From assembly GCA_040221095.1 (NCBI GenBank), contig JAVJVP010000003.1:62001-126000 (forward strand): a DNA stretch of 64,000 nucleotides. Reading direction: 5' to 3'. Below the pieces are notes generated by a model that worked only from the letters and a program-made list of their open reading frames with translations, ran no database searches and was not told the DNA's origin. Each line of letters starts with the position of its first letter. Position 1 is the stretch's first letter. Origin of the DNA: UBA1479 sp040221095 (GTDB lineage Bacteria; Pseudomonadota; Alphaproteobacteria; Rhodospirillales; Casp-alpha2). A program made the translations under genes and the position numbers. Shown piece after piece: positions 8,009 to 16,212 of the stretch.

Positions 8009-9384
8009 GCCGATCTCCGTTCGGCGGACTGGCGGGAAGCGCCCGCAAGGACCCCGCCCAGGCTGTTGCCGCCGGCCGAGACGATCTCCAGGTCGGCGGT
8101 GCGGCCCAGCCAGTCGGCCGGGGCCTCGACATGGACCGCCTGCATGTAGGGGCTGCGGCCGAGCAACTGGCCCGCGTGGCGGCCGGGCCGGTCGAGCAGC
8201 ACCGGCAGGGTGCGCCCGATACAGGCTTGGTTGAAGGCAAGCTGCTGCGTGTTGAGAAGATCCTGGAGCTCTTTCAAGCGTGCGTCCTTCACGTCTTCGG
8301 GCACCTGCAATTCCATGGCGGCCGCCGGGGTGCCGGGTCGCGGCGAATACTTGAACGAATAGGCCTGCACGTAGCCGACCGCGCGGACGAGACTGAGCGT
8401 GTCCTGGAAATCGGCGTCCGTTTCGCCGGGAAAGCCGACGATGAAATCCGACGACAGGCCCAGGTCGGGGCGCGCGGCGCGCAGGCGTGCGACCAAGTCG
8501 ATATAAAAATCGCGGCCATGGCGGCGGTTCATGGCCTTCAGCACCCGGTCCGATCCCGACTGCACGGGCAGATGCAGATAGGGCATCAGTTCGGGCACGT
8601 CGCGGTGGGCGGCGATCAGGGCGTCGTCGACCTCGGCCGGATAGGAGGTGGTGTAGCGCAGGCGCTCGATCCCGTCGATGCCGGCCAGCAGGCGGATCAG
8701 CCCGCCCAGGCCGACTTCCACGCCGTCGGCGCCCGTGCCGTGGTAGGCATTGACGTTCTGGCCCAACAACGTGATCTCGGCCGCTCCGGCCGCGGCAAGC
8801 TGGCGCGCCTCGGCCACGACCTGATCGACGGGCCGCGAGAATTCGGCGCCCCGCGTATAAGGCACGACGCAGAAGGTGCAGAACTTGTCGCAGCCTTCCT
8901 GCACGGTCAGGAACGCGGCCCGGCCTTCAACACGGGACAGCCCCGTCAGATGGTCGAACTTGGATTCCTCGGGAAAATCGGTGTCGAGCTGGGCCCCCTT
9001 TTCGCGGTGCAGGCGGGCGACCATTTCCGGCAGGCGGTGATAGGTCTGCGGCCCGAACACCATGTCGACGTAGGGGGCGCGCTTCAGGACCTCCTCGCCC
9101 TCGGCCTGGGCGACGCAGCCGGCGACGCCGAGGATCATGGCCCCGCCGCCGGCCTGACGCGCCTGCTTGACCTTGTTGATGCGGCCGAGCTCGGAATAAA
9201 CCTTTTCCGCCGCCTTTTCCCGGATGTGACAGGTGTTGAGCAGCACCATGTCGGCGTCGTCCACGGCATCCGTCAGGGCATAGCCCAGGGGGGCCAGAAG
9301 CCCCGCCATACGCTCTGAGTCGTAGACGTTCATCTGGCAGCCATAGGTCTTGATATGGAGTTTTTTGGGCGTCGCGTCCGTCAC
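8005..9384 (-). CDS. miaB: tRNA-2-methylthio-N6-isopentenyladenosine37 synthase MiaB
   Basis: MiaB adds the 2-methylthio group to i6A37 of tRNA. The 459-residue protein has the three domains in order: an N-terminal UPF0004 domain with cysteines 16 (KTYGCQMN), 52 (LLNTCHIRE) and 90 (VAGCVAQ) for one [4Fe-4S] cluster; a radical-SAM domain with Cys165, Cys169 and Cys172 (EGCDKFCTFC); and a C-terminal TRAM domain (about 375-440). Length is normal. It follows fur with a 71-bp gap and overlaps phoH by 4 bp. Confidence 0.97.
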   Translation of the reverse strand: MTDATPKKLHIKTYGCQMNVYDSERMAGLLAPLGYALTDAVDDADMVLLNTCHIREKAAEKVYSELGRINKVKQARQAGGGAMILGVAGCVAQAEGEEVLKRAPYVDMVFGPQTYHRLPEMVARLHREKGAQLDTDFPEESKFDHLTGLSRVEGRAAFLTVQEGCDKFCTFCVVPYTRGAEFSRPVDQVVAEARQLAAAGAAEITLLGQNVNAYHGTGADGVEVGLGGLIRLLAGIDGIERLRYTTSYPAEVDDALIAAHRDVPELMPYLHLPVQSGSDRVLKAMNRRHGRDFYIDLVARLRAARPDLGLSSDFIVGFPGETDADFQDTLSLVRAVGYVQAYSFKYSPRPGTPAAAMELQVPEDVKDARLKELQDLLNTQQLAFNQACIGRTLPVLLDRPGRHAGQLLGRSPYMQAVHVEAPADWLGRTADLEIVSAGGNSLGGVLAGASRQSAERRSA

Positions 9385-9455
9385 CGGTTACCTCACGCCC
9401 CGCTTGTCGCCGGTCCCGAAACCGCGGTTCGGGGAAATGTCGCGTCGGGTCATTC

Positions 9456-9881
9456 CTATTTGTCGGCGCCTTTCTTCAGGGGCACGCCGTACAGTTCCAG
9501 CTTGTGCCCGACCAGGCGCATGCCGTGGTCGCGGGCGATGATGTCCTGCAGACGTTCGATTTCCGTGTTCTGGAATTCGATGACCTCGCCCGACTGCACG
9601 TTGATCAGGTGATCGTGGTGCTCTTCGGTGACCTCTTCATAGCGCGCGCGGCCGTCGCCGAAATCATGGCGTTCGATGATGCCCGCTTCCTCGAACAGGC
9701 GCACGGTCCGGTAGACCGTGGCGATGGAGATTCGCGCGTCAATCGCCGAAGACCGGCGGTGCACTTCTTCGACATCGGGATGATCATCGGATTCGGACAG
9801 CACGCGCGCGATGATGCGGCGCTGGTCCGTCATTTTCATGCCCTTGTCGATGCAAAGCTGCTCGATACGTGATTCCGACAT
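9456..9881 (-). CDS. fur: Fur-family transcriptional regulator (alphaproteobacterial type)
   Basis: Start chosen at the ATG at 9881 (MSESRIEQLCIDKG), which has GGGGAGA just upstream and gives 141 residues. A TTG at 9923 would add a 14-residue prefix containing a second MSES motif. The N-terminal winged helix (with IATVYRTVRLFEEAGI) and the metal-binding HHDHLI at 88-93 are clear. The CxxC after HHDHLI seen in zinc-structured Fur proteins is replaced by Asn94/Ser97, a known feature of alphaproteobacterial Fur/Mur proteins. Whether it senses iron or manganese cannot be told. It is first gene of the block fur-miaB-phoH-ybeY. Confidence 0.93.
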   Translation of the reverse strand: MSESRIEQLCIDKGMKMTDQRRIIARVLSESDDHPDVEEVHRRSSAIDARISIATVYRTVRLFEEAGIIERHDFGDGRARYEEVTEEHHDHLINVQSGEVIEFQNTEIERLQDIIARDHGMRLVGHKLELYGVPLKKGADK

Positions 9882-9925
9882 CTTCTCCCCACGGATTGCC
9901 AGCAGGCGTCTGGATTCGCTCAATT

Positions 9926-9953
9926 ACTATACCCCTAACGGGGCATGTGCCAA
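9926..9953 (-). promoter_or_regulatory. Promoter of fur
   Basis: The minus strand reads TTGGCA, 16 nt, TATAGT. The spacer holds the short palindrome CCCCGTTAGGGG. The start codon is about 40 nt downstream of the -10 element. No recognisable Fur box is seen. Confidence 0.55.
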
Positions 9954-9981
9954 AGCCCGAGGATCAACCCGAGGGAAAGGT

Positions 9982-10392
9982 TCAGCGTTTGCGCCGGGGT
10001 TTGGTGCCGAGGCCGATCTTCTTGGCCAGGTTCGAGCGGTGTTTGGCGTAGCTGGGCGCGACCATGGGATAGTCGGCGGGCAGGCCCCAGCGCTCGCGGT
10101 ATTCCTCGGGCGTCAGGTTGTAGGCCGTCTTCAGGTGCCGCTTCAGCATCTTCAGCTTCTTGCCGTCTTCCAGGCAGACGATGTAATCCGGGAACACGGA
10201 TTTCTTCGGCGGCACGGCCGGCTTGGGACGCTGCGCCTGGGCCGGAACGGTGCCGACGTTGGAAAGGGCGGTGTAGACCTCGTTGATGAGGGCGGGAATG
10301 TCGCTCGGCGCGATCGTGTTGTTGCCGACATGGGCCGCGACGATTTCCGTCGTCAGTTCAATCAGATCGGAGGCATTGGGTTTTTCAGTCAT
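9982..10392 (-). CDS. MucR/Ros-family transcriptional regulator
   Basis: A 136-residue DNA-binding regulator. The ROS/MucR domain covers about 60-125, with the hallmark VCLEDGKKLKMLKRHLKTAY, LTPEEYRERWGLP and a basic end (KKIGLGTKPRRKR). Of the canonical C2H2 zinc ligands only Cys73 and His86 are present; the second Cys is Asp76 and the last His is absent, as in many MucR proteins. The family controls exopolysaccharide, motility and cell-cycle genes in Alphaproteobacteria. It has AAGGA upstream, is transcribed toward fur, and faces away from the tusA-like gene. Confidence 0.93.
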   Translation of the reverse strand: MTEKPNASDLIELTTEIVAAHVGNNTIAPSDIPALINEVYTALSNVGTVPAQAQRPKPAVPPKKSVFPDYIVCLEDGKKLKMLKRHLKTAYNLTPEEYRERWGLPADYPMVAPSYAKHRSNLAKKIGLGTKPRRKR

Positions 10393-10543
10393 TCGTTCGC
10401 CTAGTCCTTGAAAAGCGTGTCTGCTGGGCGCCGTCGGCAGAACAGAGTCCCATTCAGGGGAGATCGCCGAGATGCGGGGAAGTTTCCATGCCGTAACGGC
10501 CAGAAAACATCGGTCAAAACATTTTATTTGACCCGGCGGCGCC

Positions 10544-10572
10544 TATATAAAGTAGGTGTGTATTGTACACAA
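10544..10572 (+). promoter_or_regulatory. -10 element and palindromic operator before the tusA-like gene
   Basis: A TATATA (10544-10549) is followed by the perfect 6-3-6 palindrome TGTGTATTGTACACA (10557-10571), which would cover the transcription start. Overlapping it, TTGTACACAA (10563-10572) fits the GntR/FadR-type pattern TNGTNNACNA. The -35 is unclear; the TTGACC at 10528 is too close to the -10. Confidence 0.45.
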
Positions 10573-10581
10573 GAGTATACG

Positions 10582-10863
10582 ATGGGAAAACCGGAAGAAA
10601 TGGCCGACTCGCCTGAAATTGCGCATTTTTTGGATATTTCACACGACATCTGCCCGATGACGTTCGTCAAAACCAAGCTTTTCCTGGAACGCCTGGAAAC
10701 AGGCGCGGTACTTGAAGTACGCCTGAAAGGGCCAGAGCCGCTGAACAACGTGCCCCGTTCCGTGCGCGACCACGGCCACGAAGTGGTGTCCCTGACGCCG
10801 GAAGACCCGGGCCGCCCGGAAACCGACGCCCCCCACCGCCTGATAATCCGCAAGACCGCCTGA
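10582..10863 (+). CDS. TusA-family sulfur carrier-like protein
   Basis: A 93-residue protein. It has the TusA/SirA fold signature with Cys-Pro in DICPMTFVKTK, then LFLERLETGAVLEVRLKG, a GH pair and a final beta strand. TusA-type proteins pass persulfide sulfur on that cysteine during thiouridine or molybdenum cofactor synthesis. This copy stands alone, so its partner is unknown. Start is at the ATG at 10582 (AAGAG upstream); an in-frame ATG at 10600 with GGAAGAA right before it is about as likely. The gene is convergent with tsaB, with only 12 bp between stops. Confidence 0.85.
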   Translation: MGKPEEMADSPEIAHFLDISHDICPMTFVKTKLFLERLETGAVLEVRLKGPEPLNNVPRSVRDHGHEVVSLTPEDPGRPETDAPHRLIIRKTA

Positions 10864-10875
10864 CCCCCTGGAATT

Positions 10876-11562
10876 CTAGGGCCGCAGCCGGCCGCCATCC
10901 TTCGGCCGGATGGCGTCGGGCGGGCGCAGGTAGATGGGGGCCGGCGCCCGGCCCACGGGCGGCAGGCCCCGGGCCAGGGCGATTTCGCCGACCACGGCCG
11001 CGTCGGGCACGCCGGAACCGCCCACCCCCCGGGCGGCGATGCCCGCATCGGCCAGGGCCTCCAGGGCGCGGGGTGCCGCGTCGCCGGCGACGGTCAGCGG
11101 CCCGCCGGCCACGACATCCGCAAGGGCCTCGGCCATCAGGGCCGCCGGCTCAGTGAGCGGCGCCAGGTCGCCGTCGAACAGTTGCACATATAAATCGGCG
11201 CGCTTGGAATCGAGGGCGACCAGAACCCGTCCGCCGGCCCGGCTGTCCGCCGGCACGGCATGGGCCACGGCGTCCAGGGTCGTCACCCCGGCGCAGGGCA
11301 CGGCCAGCGCCAGGGCCAGGCCGCGGGACGCCGCCAGGCCGATGCGCAGGCCCGTGAAGGCGCCGGGCCCGACCGTCACGGCCAGGCCGCCGAGATCGCC
11401 GTAGGCACAGCCGCCCTCGGCCAGGACCTCGGCGATCATCGGCATCAGGGCTTCCGACTGGCCGCGCGCCATGGCGGCGGCGCGGCGCGCCGCCAGGCGG
11501 CCGTCCACGAACAGGGCCGCCGAACAGCCGGTCGTCGCCGTGTCGAAGGCGAGAAGGTTCAT
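10876..11562 (-). CDS. tsaB: tRNA threonylcarbamoyladenosine biosynthesis protein TsaB
   Basis: TsaB is the non-catalytic dimer partner of TsaD in t6A37 synthesis on tRNA. The 228-residue protein has the ASKHA-type N-terminus MNLLAFDTATTGCSAAL, the conserved VTVGPGAFTGLRIGLAASRGLAL and LVALDSKRADLYVQLF. Length fits. It is followed in many relatives by rimI; here no rimI is adjacent. Instead a polytopic membrane protein gene ends 13 bp upstream of its start, so they may be co-transcribed. Confidence 0.93.
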   Translation of the reverse strand: MNLLAFDTATTGCSAALFVDGRLAARRAAAMARGQSEALMPMIAEVLAEGGCAYGDLGGLAVTVGPGAFTGLRIGLAASRGLALALAVPCAGVTTLDAVAHAVPADSRAGGRVLVALDSKRADLYVQLFDGDLAPLTEPAALMAEALADVVAGGPLTVAGDAAPRALEALADAGIAARGVGGSGVPDAAVVGEIALARGLPPVGRAPAPIYLRPPDAIRPKDGGRLRP

Positions 11563-11575
11563 GACATGCGGTCCT

Positions 11576-12979
11576 TCAGGGCAGGCCGCCCAGTTTCCAA
11601 TAGGCCATGGCCACGGCGGCCACGACCACGGCGCCCGACAGGGTATACAGGGGGGCGCGCCGCCAGGCGAGGCGGAAGCTGCTTTCGCCGGTCAGCCGCC
11701 CGATCACCAGGGTCGTGCCCGACACCGGCGACGAGGTCGTCGACAGGCCCCAGGTGCCCAGCATGACCAGCGCCATGACCACGGGCGGCATGCCGAACAC
11801 CTCGGGCGGCAGGACCGAGCCGACCAGGATGACCAGGACCACCGGATGCAGGCCGATGCCGCCGGCCAGGATGATGAAGCCCGCCAGCGCCAGCGGCTTG
11901 GCCAGGTCGGGCCAGGCGCCGATGTTGAGCAGGCCCGCCACCGCCGCCGGGTCGAGCACCCGCGAGACCCCCGTGCCGAACAGATTGGCGCCGATGAAGA
12001 TCAGCGCCTCGCCGCGCAGACCCGGCAGGGAGGCGACGACGCGTCGCGGCAGGCCCGGCGCCTCGTGCTGGCGGCCCTTGGAAATGAACAGCCAGATCAT
12101 GGCGAAGGGCGGCGCCAGCATGGCCAGGACCACGGGGATCGACAGATGCAGCTGCGATTCCAGGGTGACGACCGAGACCATCAGGGCGCCCAGCAGCAGC
12201 GACAGCTTGCGCCAATTGGCGTTTTCGACCTTGGGCCCCGGGGCCGGGCGCGGACGCGCGCCGCGCACGAACACGCGGTCGATCAGTGCCGTCACGGCGA
12301 CCACCAGAATGCCCATGATCAGGCCGGGCACGGCGATGTCGACCCATTTGAGCCCGGGCAGCGCCGCCAGCACCACGGTGACGCTGACATAGAACGGCGA
12401 CCAGCAGGACGCCGAGGTGAAGCCGATCATCAGGGCCACGGCCAGGCGGTCCTTCAACTGACGGTCCTTGGGCCGGGCGACCATGTCCGACAGCAGGGTC
12501 AGGGCCGCCAGGTTGAGAAAGGCGCCCAGGAAATGCGCCGCGTAGGACAGGATGAGAAAGCGCCGGCCGGCCGGCTGGTCGAGCACGAACTGGCGCGCCG
12601 CCATCAGGGTCGGGCTGACCTTGGCGGGAATCTGCATCCAGGCGACGGCGAAGAACACGAGCTGAAATTTCAGCGCCGCCGCCATGCCGTCGAGCAGGAC
12701 CGCCGACCCCTGCCCGGCCTGCAGGCCGAGGGCCAGGCCGCCGAAGGCGAGGCCGTAGCCGACCAGCCGCTGCACCGCCGAGGTGCGGGTGAATTCCAGG
12801 ATCAGGTAGCCCGCCCCCAGGACCACGGCGACGACCTGCCAGCCGTCGGGGCGCCAGAACACCTGCAGGATCGCGACGGCGCAGAGGGCGAGATAGATCC
12901 AGGCCGACAACGACGGGCGCGGCGGCGCGTCCTCGGGGGCCTGGCCCGGCGGCGGGGTGGCGAGATCGATATCAGCCAT
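11576..12979 (-). CDS. Polytopic inner-membrane protein, possible ion transporter-type permease
   Basis: A 467-residue protein with roughly 11-13 hydrophobic segments spread over the whole length after a Pro-rich cytoplasmic N-terminus (1-25). I do not recognise the family with confidence. The hydrophobic repeat-like halves, the internal basic loop near 235-250 (VRGARPRPAPGPKVEN) and the polar motif GTWGLSTTSSPVSGTT near the C-terminus recall IT-superfamily carriers (ArsB/NhaD/DASS type). No substrate can be assigned. It lies directly upstream of tsaB and 21 bp downstream of the nitroreductase gene, on the same strand. Confidence 0.75.
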   Translation of the reverse strand: MADIDLATPPPGQAPEDAPPRPSLSAWIYLALCAVAILQVFWRPDGWQVVAVVLGAGYLILEFTRTSAVQRLVGYGLAFGGLALGLQAGQGSAVLLDGMAAALKFQLVFFAVAWMQIPAKVSPTLMAARQFVLDQPAGRRFLILSYAAHFLGAFLNLAALTLLSDMVARPKDRQLKDRLAVALMIGFTSASCWSPFYVSVTVVLAALPGLKWVDIAVPGLIMGILVVAVTALIDRVFVRGARPRPAPGPKVENANWRKLSLLLGALMVSVVTLESQLHLSIPVVLAMLAPPFAMIWLFISKGRQHEAPGLPRRVVASLPGLRGEALIFIGANLFGTGVSRVLDPAAVAGLLNIGAWPDLAKPLALAGFIILAGGIGLHPVVLVILVGSVLPPEVFGMPPVVMALVMLGTWGLSTTSSPVSGTTLVIGRLTGESSFRLAWRRAPLYTLSGAVVVAAVAMAYWKLGGLP

Positions 12980-13000
12980 GGCGAAGAACAGCCCGACGCG

Positions 13001-13591
13001 TCAGGCGACGCGGCAGGCGTCTTCGAAGGCGAGACGGGGAGAGCGCGGGAACAGATCCTCCGTCGTGCCGTGGCCGATGTTGCAGAGGAAATTGGCCGTC
13101 ACCTTGGTGCCCGCGAAGAAAGCGGCATCGACCTTGGCCGCGTCGAACCCGGACATCGGCCCGCAGTCGAGCCCGAGTGCGCGCGCCGCCATGATCAGAT
13201 AGCCGCCCTGCAGGGTCGCATTGCGGAAGGCGGTCGCGGCGATCAGGTCGTCGTTGCCGGCGAACCAGGACTTGGCGTCCGTATGGGGGAACAGCTGCGG
13301 CAGTTTTTCGTAGAATTCCATGTCCTGGCCGATGATCGCCGTCACCGGGGCGGCCATGGTCTTGGCCACGTTGCCGTCCATCAGGCAGGGTTTGAGCTTT
13401 TCCTTGGCGGCGGCGGAGGTCACGAACACGAGGCGCGCGGGCGAACAGTTGGCGCTGGTCGGCGCCATTTTGACCAGATCCCAGAGCCGGCGCAGCAGAT
13501 CCTCGCCCACGGGTTCATCCGTCCAGCCGTTGTGGGTCCGGGCGTCGCGGAACAATTGGTCGAGGGCCGATTCGGCGATTTTGTCCGACAT
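13001..13591 (-). CDS. Nitroreductase-family protein (RutE/HadB-like)
   Basis: A 196-residue FMN-dependent NAD(P)H oxidoreductase of the nitroreductase superfamily. It resembles the malonic semialdehyde reductase RutE/YdfG-like group: an N-terminal FRDARTHNGWTDEPV, the FMN-contacting MAPTSANCSPARLVFV and LIMAARALGLDCGPMSGFD. RutE normally acts in pyrimidine degradation, but no other rut gene is nearby, so the substrate here is uncertain. It lies upstream of the membrane protein gene on the same strand and is divergent from the polysaccharide deacetylase. Confidence 0.9.
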   Translation of the reverse strand: MSDKIAESALDQLFRDARTHNGWTDEPVGEDLLRRLWDLVKMAPTSANCSPARLVFVTSAAAKEKLKPCLMDGNVAKTMAAPVTAIIGQDMEFYEKLPQLFPHTDAKSWFAGNDDLIAATAFRNATLQGGYLIMAARALGLDCGPMSGFDAAKVDAAFFAGTKVTANFLCNIGHGTTEDLFPRSPRLAFEDACRVA

Positions 13592-13719
13592 GAGAGGGGG
13601 ACCTTTCGTTCGATTGCGGAATGAATTATGGGGGTCCGACCCTAGGACACTTGTGCTGCAGCGCGGAAGGGGGAAAAATCACGTCATAATATGGGATAAC
13701 CATACACATTCGGGGTGAG

Positions 13720-14811
13720 GTGAATGAAAGACGATTCTTCATGACCGGCGGTCCTCGGTCCGTCGGGGCCCGCGACCGCCGCCGGGGCCGATGGCCGCGG
13801 GCGGCGGCGCTTCTGCTGCTGGGACTGCTCACGGTATGGCCGGACGTGGCGCGCGCCGCCGACCAGGCGGTGATCATCATGTATCACCGGTTCGGCGAAC
13901 AGGACTATCCGACCACCAACATCCGCCTCGACCAGTTCGACGAGCATCTGGCGGAACTGACGTCCGGCAAGTACACGGTGATGTCCCTGCCCGACATCAT
14001 CGCCGCCATGAAGGCCGGCACGGCCCTGCCCGACCGCACGGTCGGCATCACCATCGACGACGCCTATGCCTCGGTCTACGAGCACGCCTGGCCGCGCCTG
14101 AAGAAGGCCGGGCTGCCGTTCACCCTGTTCGTCGCGACGGAACCGGTGGACCGCAAGCTGGGCGGCATCATGACCTGGGACCAGATCCGCGACATCCGGG
14201 ACCAGGGAGCGACCATCGGCCACCATACGGTCAGCCATGCCCATATGGCCGGGGCGGCCCGGGACAACAACCTGGCCGAGTTCACGGAGGCCAGCGAACG
14301 GTTCAAGGCCGAGCTGGGCGGCGTGCCGGCAATCTTCGCCTATCCCTACGGCGAGGCCTCCCTGGAATTGGAGGCCATGGCCCGCGATCAGGGTTTCACC
14401 GCCGCCTTCGGCCAGCATTCGGGCGTCGCCCATCCCTCGCTCGGCTACTTCTATCTGCCGCGCTTCGCCATGAACGAGACCTTCGGCGGGATCGGCCGGT
14501 TCCGGCTGGCAATCAATGCCCTGGCCATGCCGGTCACCGACCTGACGCCGGCGGACCAGCTGGTCACCGGCGCCAACAACCCGCCCGCCATGGGCTTCAC
14601 CCTGGTCCCGCCGGCGCCCCAAGGGATCGACCGGCTGACCTGCTTCGCGTCCCACGAAGGGCGCGCACGGTTGGAGCGTCTGGGCGAGGTGCGGGTCGAG
14701 GTGCGGGTCAATCAGCCGTTCCCGGCGGGCCGCGGGCGCATCAACTGCACCGTGCCGGGGCCGGACGGGCGCTGGTACTGGCTGGGCCGCCAGTTCTTCA
14801 TCACCAAGTAG
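13720..14811 (+). CDS. Secreted polysaccharide deacetylase (NodB domain)
   Basis: A 363-residue protein with an Arg-rich N-terminus and a hydrophobic signal segment ending near ARAA, so it is likely exported. The NodB-type deacetylase domain has the Asp-Asp pair in ITIDDAY and the metal-binding histidines in GHHTVSHAHM, then FAYPYGEASLELEAMA. The second half (about 240-363) is a beta-rich extension of unknown role. Start shown is the GTG at 13720; the in-frame ATG at 13741 (MTGGPRSVGARD) is an alternative with a more usual n-region. The target may be peptidoglycan or an exopolysaccharide. Confidence 0.88.
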   Translation: MNERRFFMTGGPRSVGARDRRRGRWPRAAALLLLGLLTVWPDVARAADQAVIIMYHRFGEQDYPTTNIRLDQFDEHLAELTSGKYTVMSLPDIIAAMKAGTALPDRTVGITIDDAYASVYEHAWPRLKKAGLPFTLFVATEPVDRKLGGIMTWDQIRDIRDQGATIGHHTVSHAHMAGAARDNNLAEFTEASERFKAELGGVPAIFAYPYGEASLELEAMARDQGFTAAFGQHSGVAHPSLGYFYLPRFAMNETFGGIGRFRLAINALAMPVTDLTPADQLVTGANNPPAMGFTLVPPAPQGIDRLTCFASHEGRARLERLGEVRVEVRVNQPFPAGRGRINCTVPGPDGRWYWLGRQFFITK

Positions 14812-14844
14812 GCGGCATCAAAGGGGTGGTGGAAAGCCGGCGCC

Positions 14845-15888
14845 TCAGGCTTCCGGGCGCTGACCCTTCAGCAGGCGGGCGTCGTCCAGGCGGTCGAGGC
14901 CGTTGGCATCGATCATCGCGCGGATGGCGCTCACATAGTCGTCCCCGCGCTCCGAATAACGGAACAGGAAGCGCGCCAGCGTATGGCCGTTGAGCGGCTC
15001 GCCCGAGCGGCGCAGCGCGGCGCGGGCCCGGCGCAGTTCGCGGTAGGCGCGGTGGGTGTTCAGGTTGAGCATGTAGGCGCGCACGGAATCGATCAGCTTG
15101 TTGAACGCCCGCACCTTGTGGTCCTTGTCGCCGTCCCGCTCAAGCGGCACCAGACCGGGGCCGTCGGCGGTCGTCCATTGGCCGAAGATGGCGTTGCCCT
15201 GTCGGGCGAAGCGCGAGGTGCCCCAGCCGCTTTCCTCGGCCGCCTGGGCCAGGGCCATGGACGGCGGGATCACGTCGACGCGGCGGATCAAGAGCGCCAG
15301 ATTGTCCGCCGGCACCTTGTAGCGTTCGGCCATGGCCGTCAGCCACAGGCGGTCGGCCGGGGCGATGCGGCGGCCCAGGCGCTGGTCGGCGTGCAGCTGC
15401 CACAGGCGCTTGCGGTCGCTCAGGATGTCCTGGTTGGCGCGCAGGATCAGCGGCAGCACGGCCTGAAAGAACAGGCGCTTGCGCATGGCCGTTTCCGGCA
15501 CGTTGCCGAGATCGGGCGGCAGCGCCGCCAGGAAGGCCGGCGGGACATGGGCATTGCCGTTCTGGATGTGCTCGAGGTCGTAGTTCAGTTCGACGAACCA
15601 GTCATGCAGCGCCGTCACCGAATCCTTGGGCTGGCGCTTGAATTCGGGCCGACGGGGCGGAATCACGAGATTGCCGCCCGCCCCGGTCGCCATCATCTGA
15701 AGATCGGCGCCGTCATCAAGAGCCAACCCGCCGGCGCGCGCATGGGCGCCGGCCTGACCGGCCGTCACGGCGGCCGCGTGCATCGGGGGGACGGACGCCT
15801 GGGGCGCGCGTTCAATGGCAAGGTAGCCGGCGGTGACCGCGGTCGTAAGCACGACCGTCATCACCGAGCGTTCAAGAAACTTGTTCAT
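14845..15888 (-). CDS. Bax-like glucosaminidase-domain protein
   Basis: A 347-residue protein with an N-terminal hydrophobic anchor or signal (MTVVLTTAVTAGYLAI) and a linker up to about 90. The glucosaminidase (GH73/Bax-type) domain follows, with the catalytic-region motif MALAQAAEESGWGTSRFA and GNAIFGQWT. It probably cleaves or binds peptidoglycan in the periplasm. It is convergent with the polysaccharide deacetylase, so two cell-wall enzymes face each other. A strong promoter about 220 bp upstream implies a long leader. Confidence 0.88.
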   Translation of the reverse strand: MNKFLERSVMTVVLTTAVTAGYLAIERAPQASVPPMHAAAVTAGQAGAHARAGGLALDDGADLQMMATGAGGNLVIPPRRPEFKRQPKDSVTALHDWFVELNYDLEHIQNGNAHVPPAFLAALPPDLGNVPETAMRKRLFFQAVLPLILRANQDILSDRKRLWQLHADQRLGRRIAPADRLWLTAMAERYKVPADNLALLIRRVDVIPPSMALAQAAEESGWGTSRFARQGNAIFGQWTTADGPGLVPLERDGDKDHKVRAFNKLIDSVRAYMLNLNTHRAYRELRRARAALRRSGEPLNGHTLARFLFRYSERGDDYVSAIRAMIDANGLDRLDDARLLKGQRPEA

Positions 15889-16107
15889 GTGATCTTCGAA
15901 TCGGCCAAGGCCGTCTTCCGCACCTATTTCACAGCAGTGCCCAGGGTGCTTGGATGGAAGAACGTTTCTGAAGGTAGAGAAGGAGACCTGATTGCGAAGG
16001 CCGCCCCTGGTCCGATTGTCAAATTCTCCCTCAAGGATTCGACAAAGCCCGGTCCGAGCGTCAGTGCGCCGGTTTGGTCCGGGATGGGCTGTACACCGCT
16101 TCCTCGT

Positions 16108-16136
16108 ATTATAGTTAACGGCGCGCCTTATATCAC
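16108..16136 (-). promoter_or_regulatory. Strong promoter upstream of the Bax-like gene
   Basis: The minus strand reads GTGATA, 17 nt, TATAAT (a perfect -10). Predicted start is near 16101, leaving a 210-nt untranslated stretch before the gene at 15888. The 15889-16107 interval otherwise shows no gene. It also holds an isolated TTGACA (16017-16022) without a matching -10. Confidence 0.55.
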
Positions 16137-16212
16137 TAAAGTCATAGGCCGCACCAAAGAATTTTATCCCCTGGCCCGGGATGGATTAAGGCGGGTCCCC
16201 GAAGGGGCCGGC

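Noticed and set aside
9871..9900. Loss of the CxxC motif in Fur as a defect
   Set aside because: Alphaproteobacterial Fur/Mur proteins commonly lack it; the remaining metal-binding residues are intact.
10408..10581. Longer start for the tusA-like gene (from 10408)
   Set aside because: The extra 58 residues have no similarity to TusA and would cover the promoter and operator.
16017..16022. Perfect TTGACA upstream of the Bax-like gene as its promoter
   Set aside because: No acceptable -10 hexamer occurs 15-19 nt downstream; the promoter at 16108-16136 is much better.
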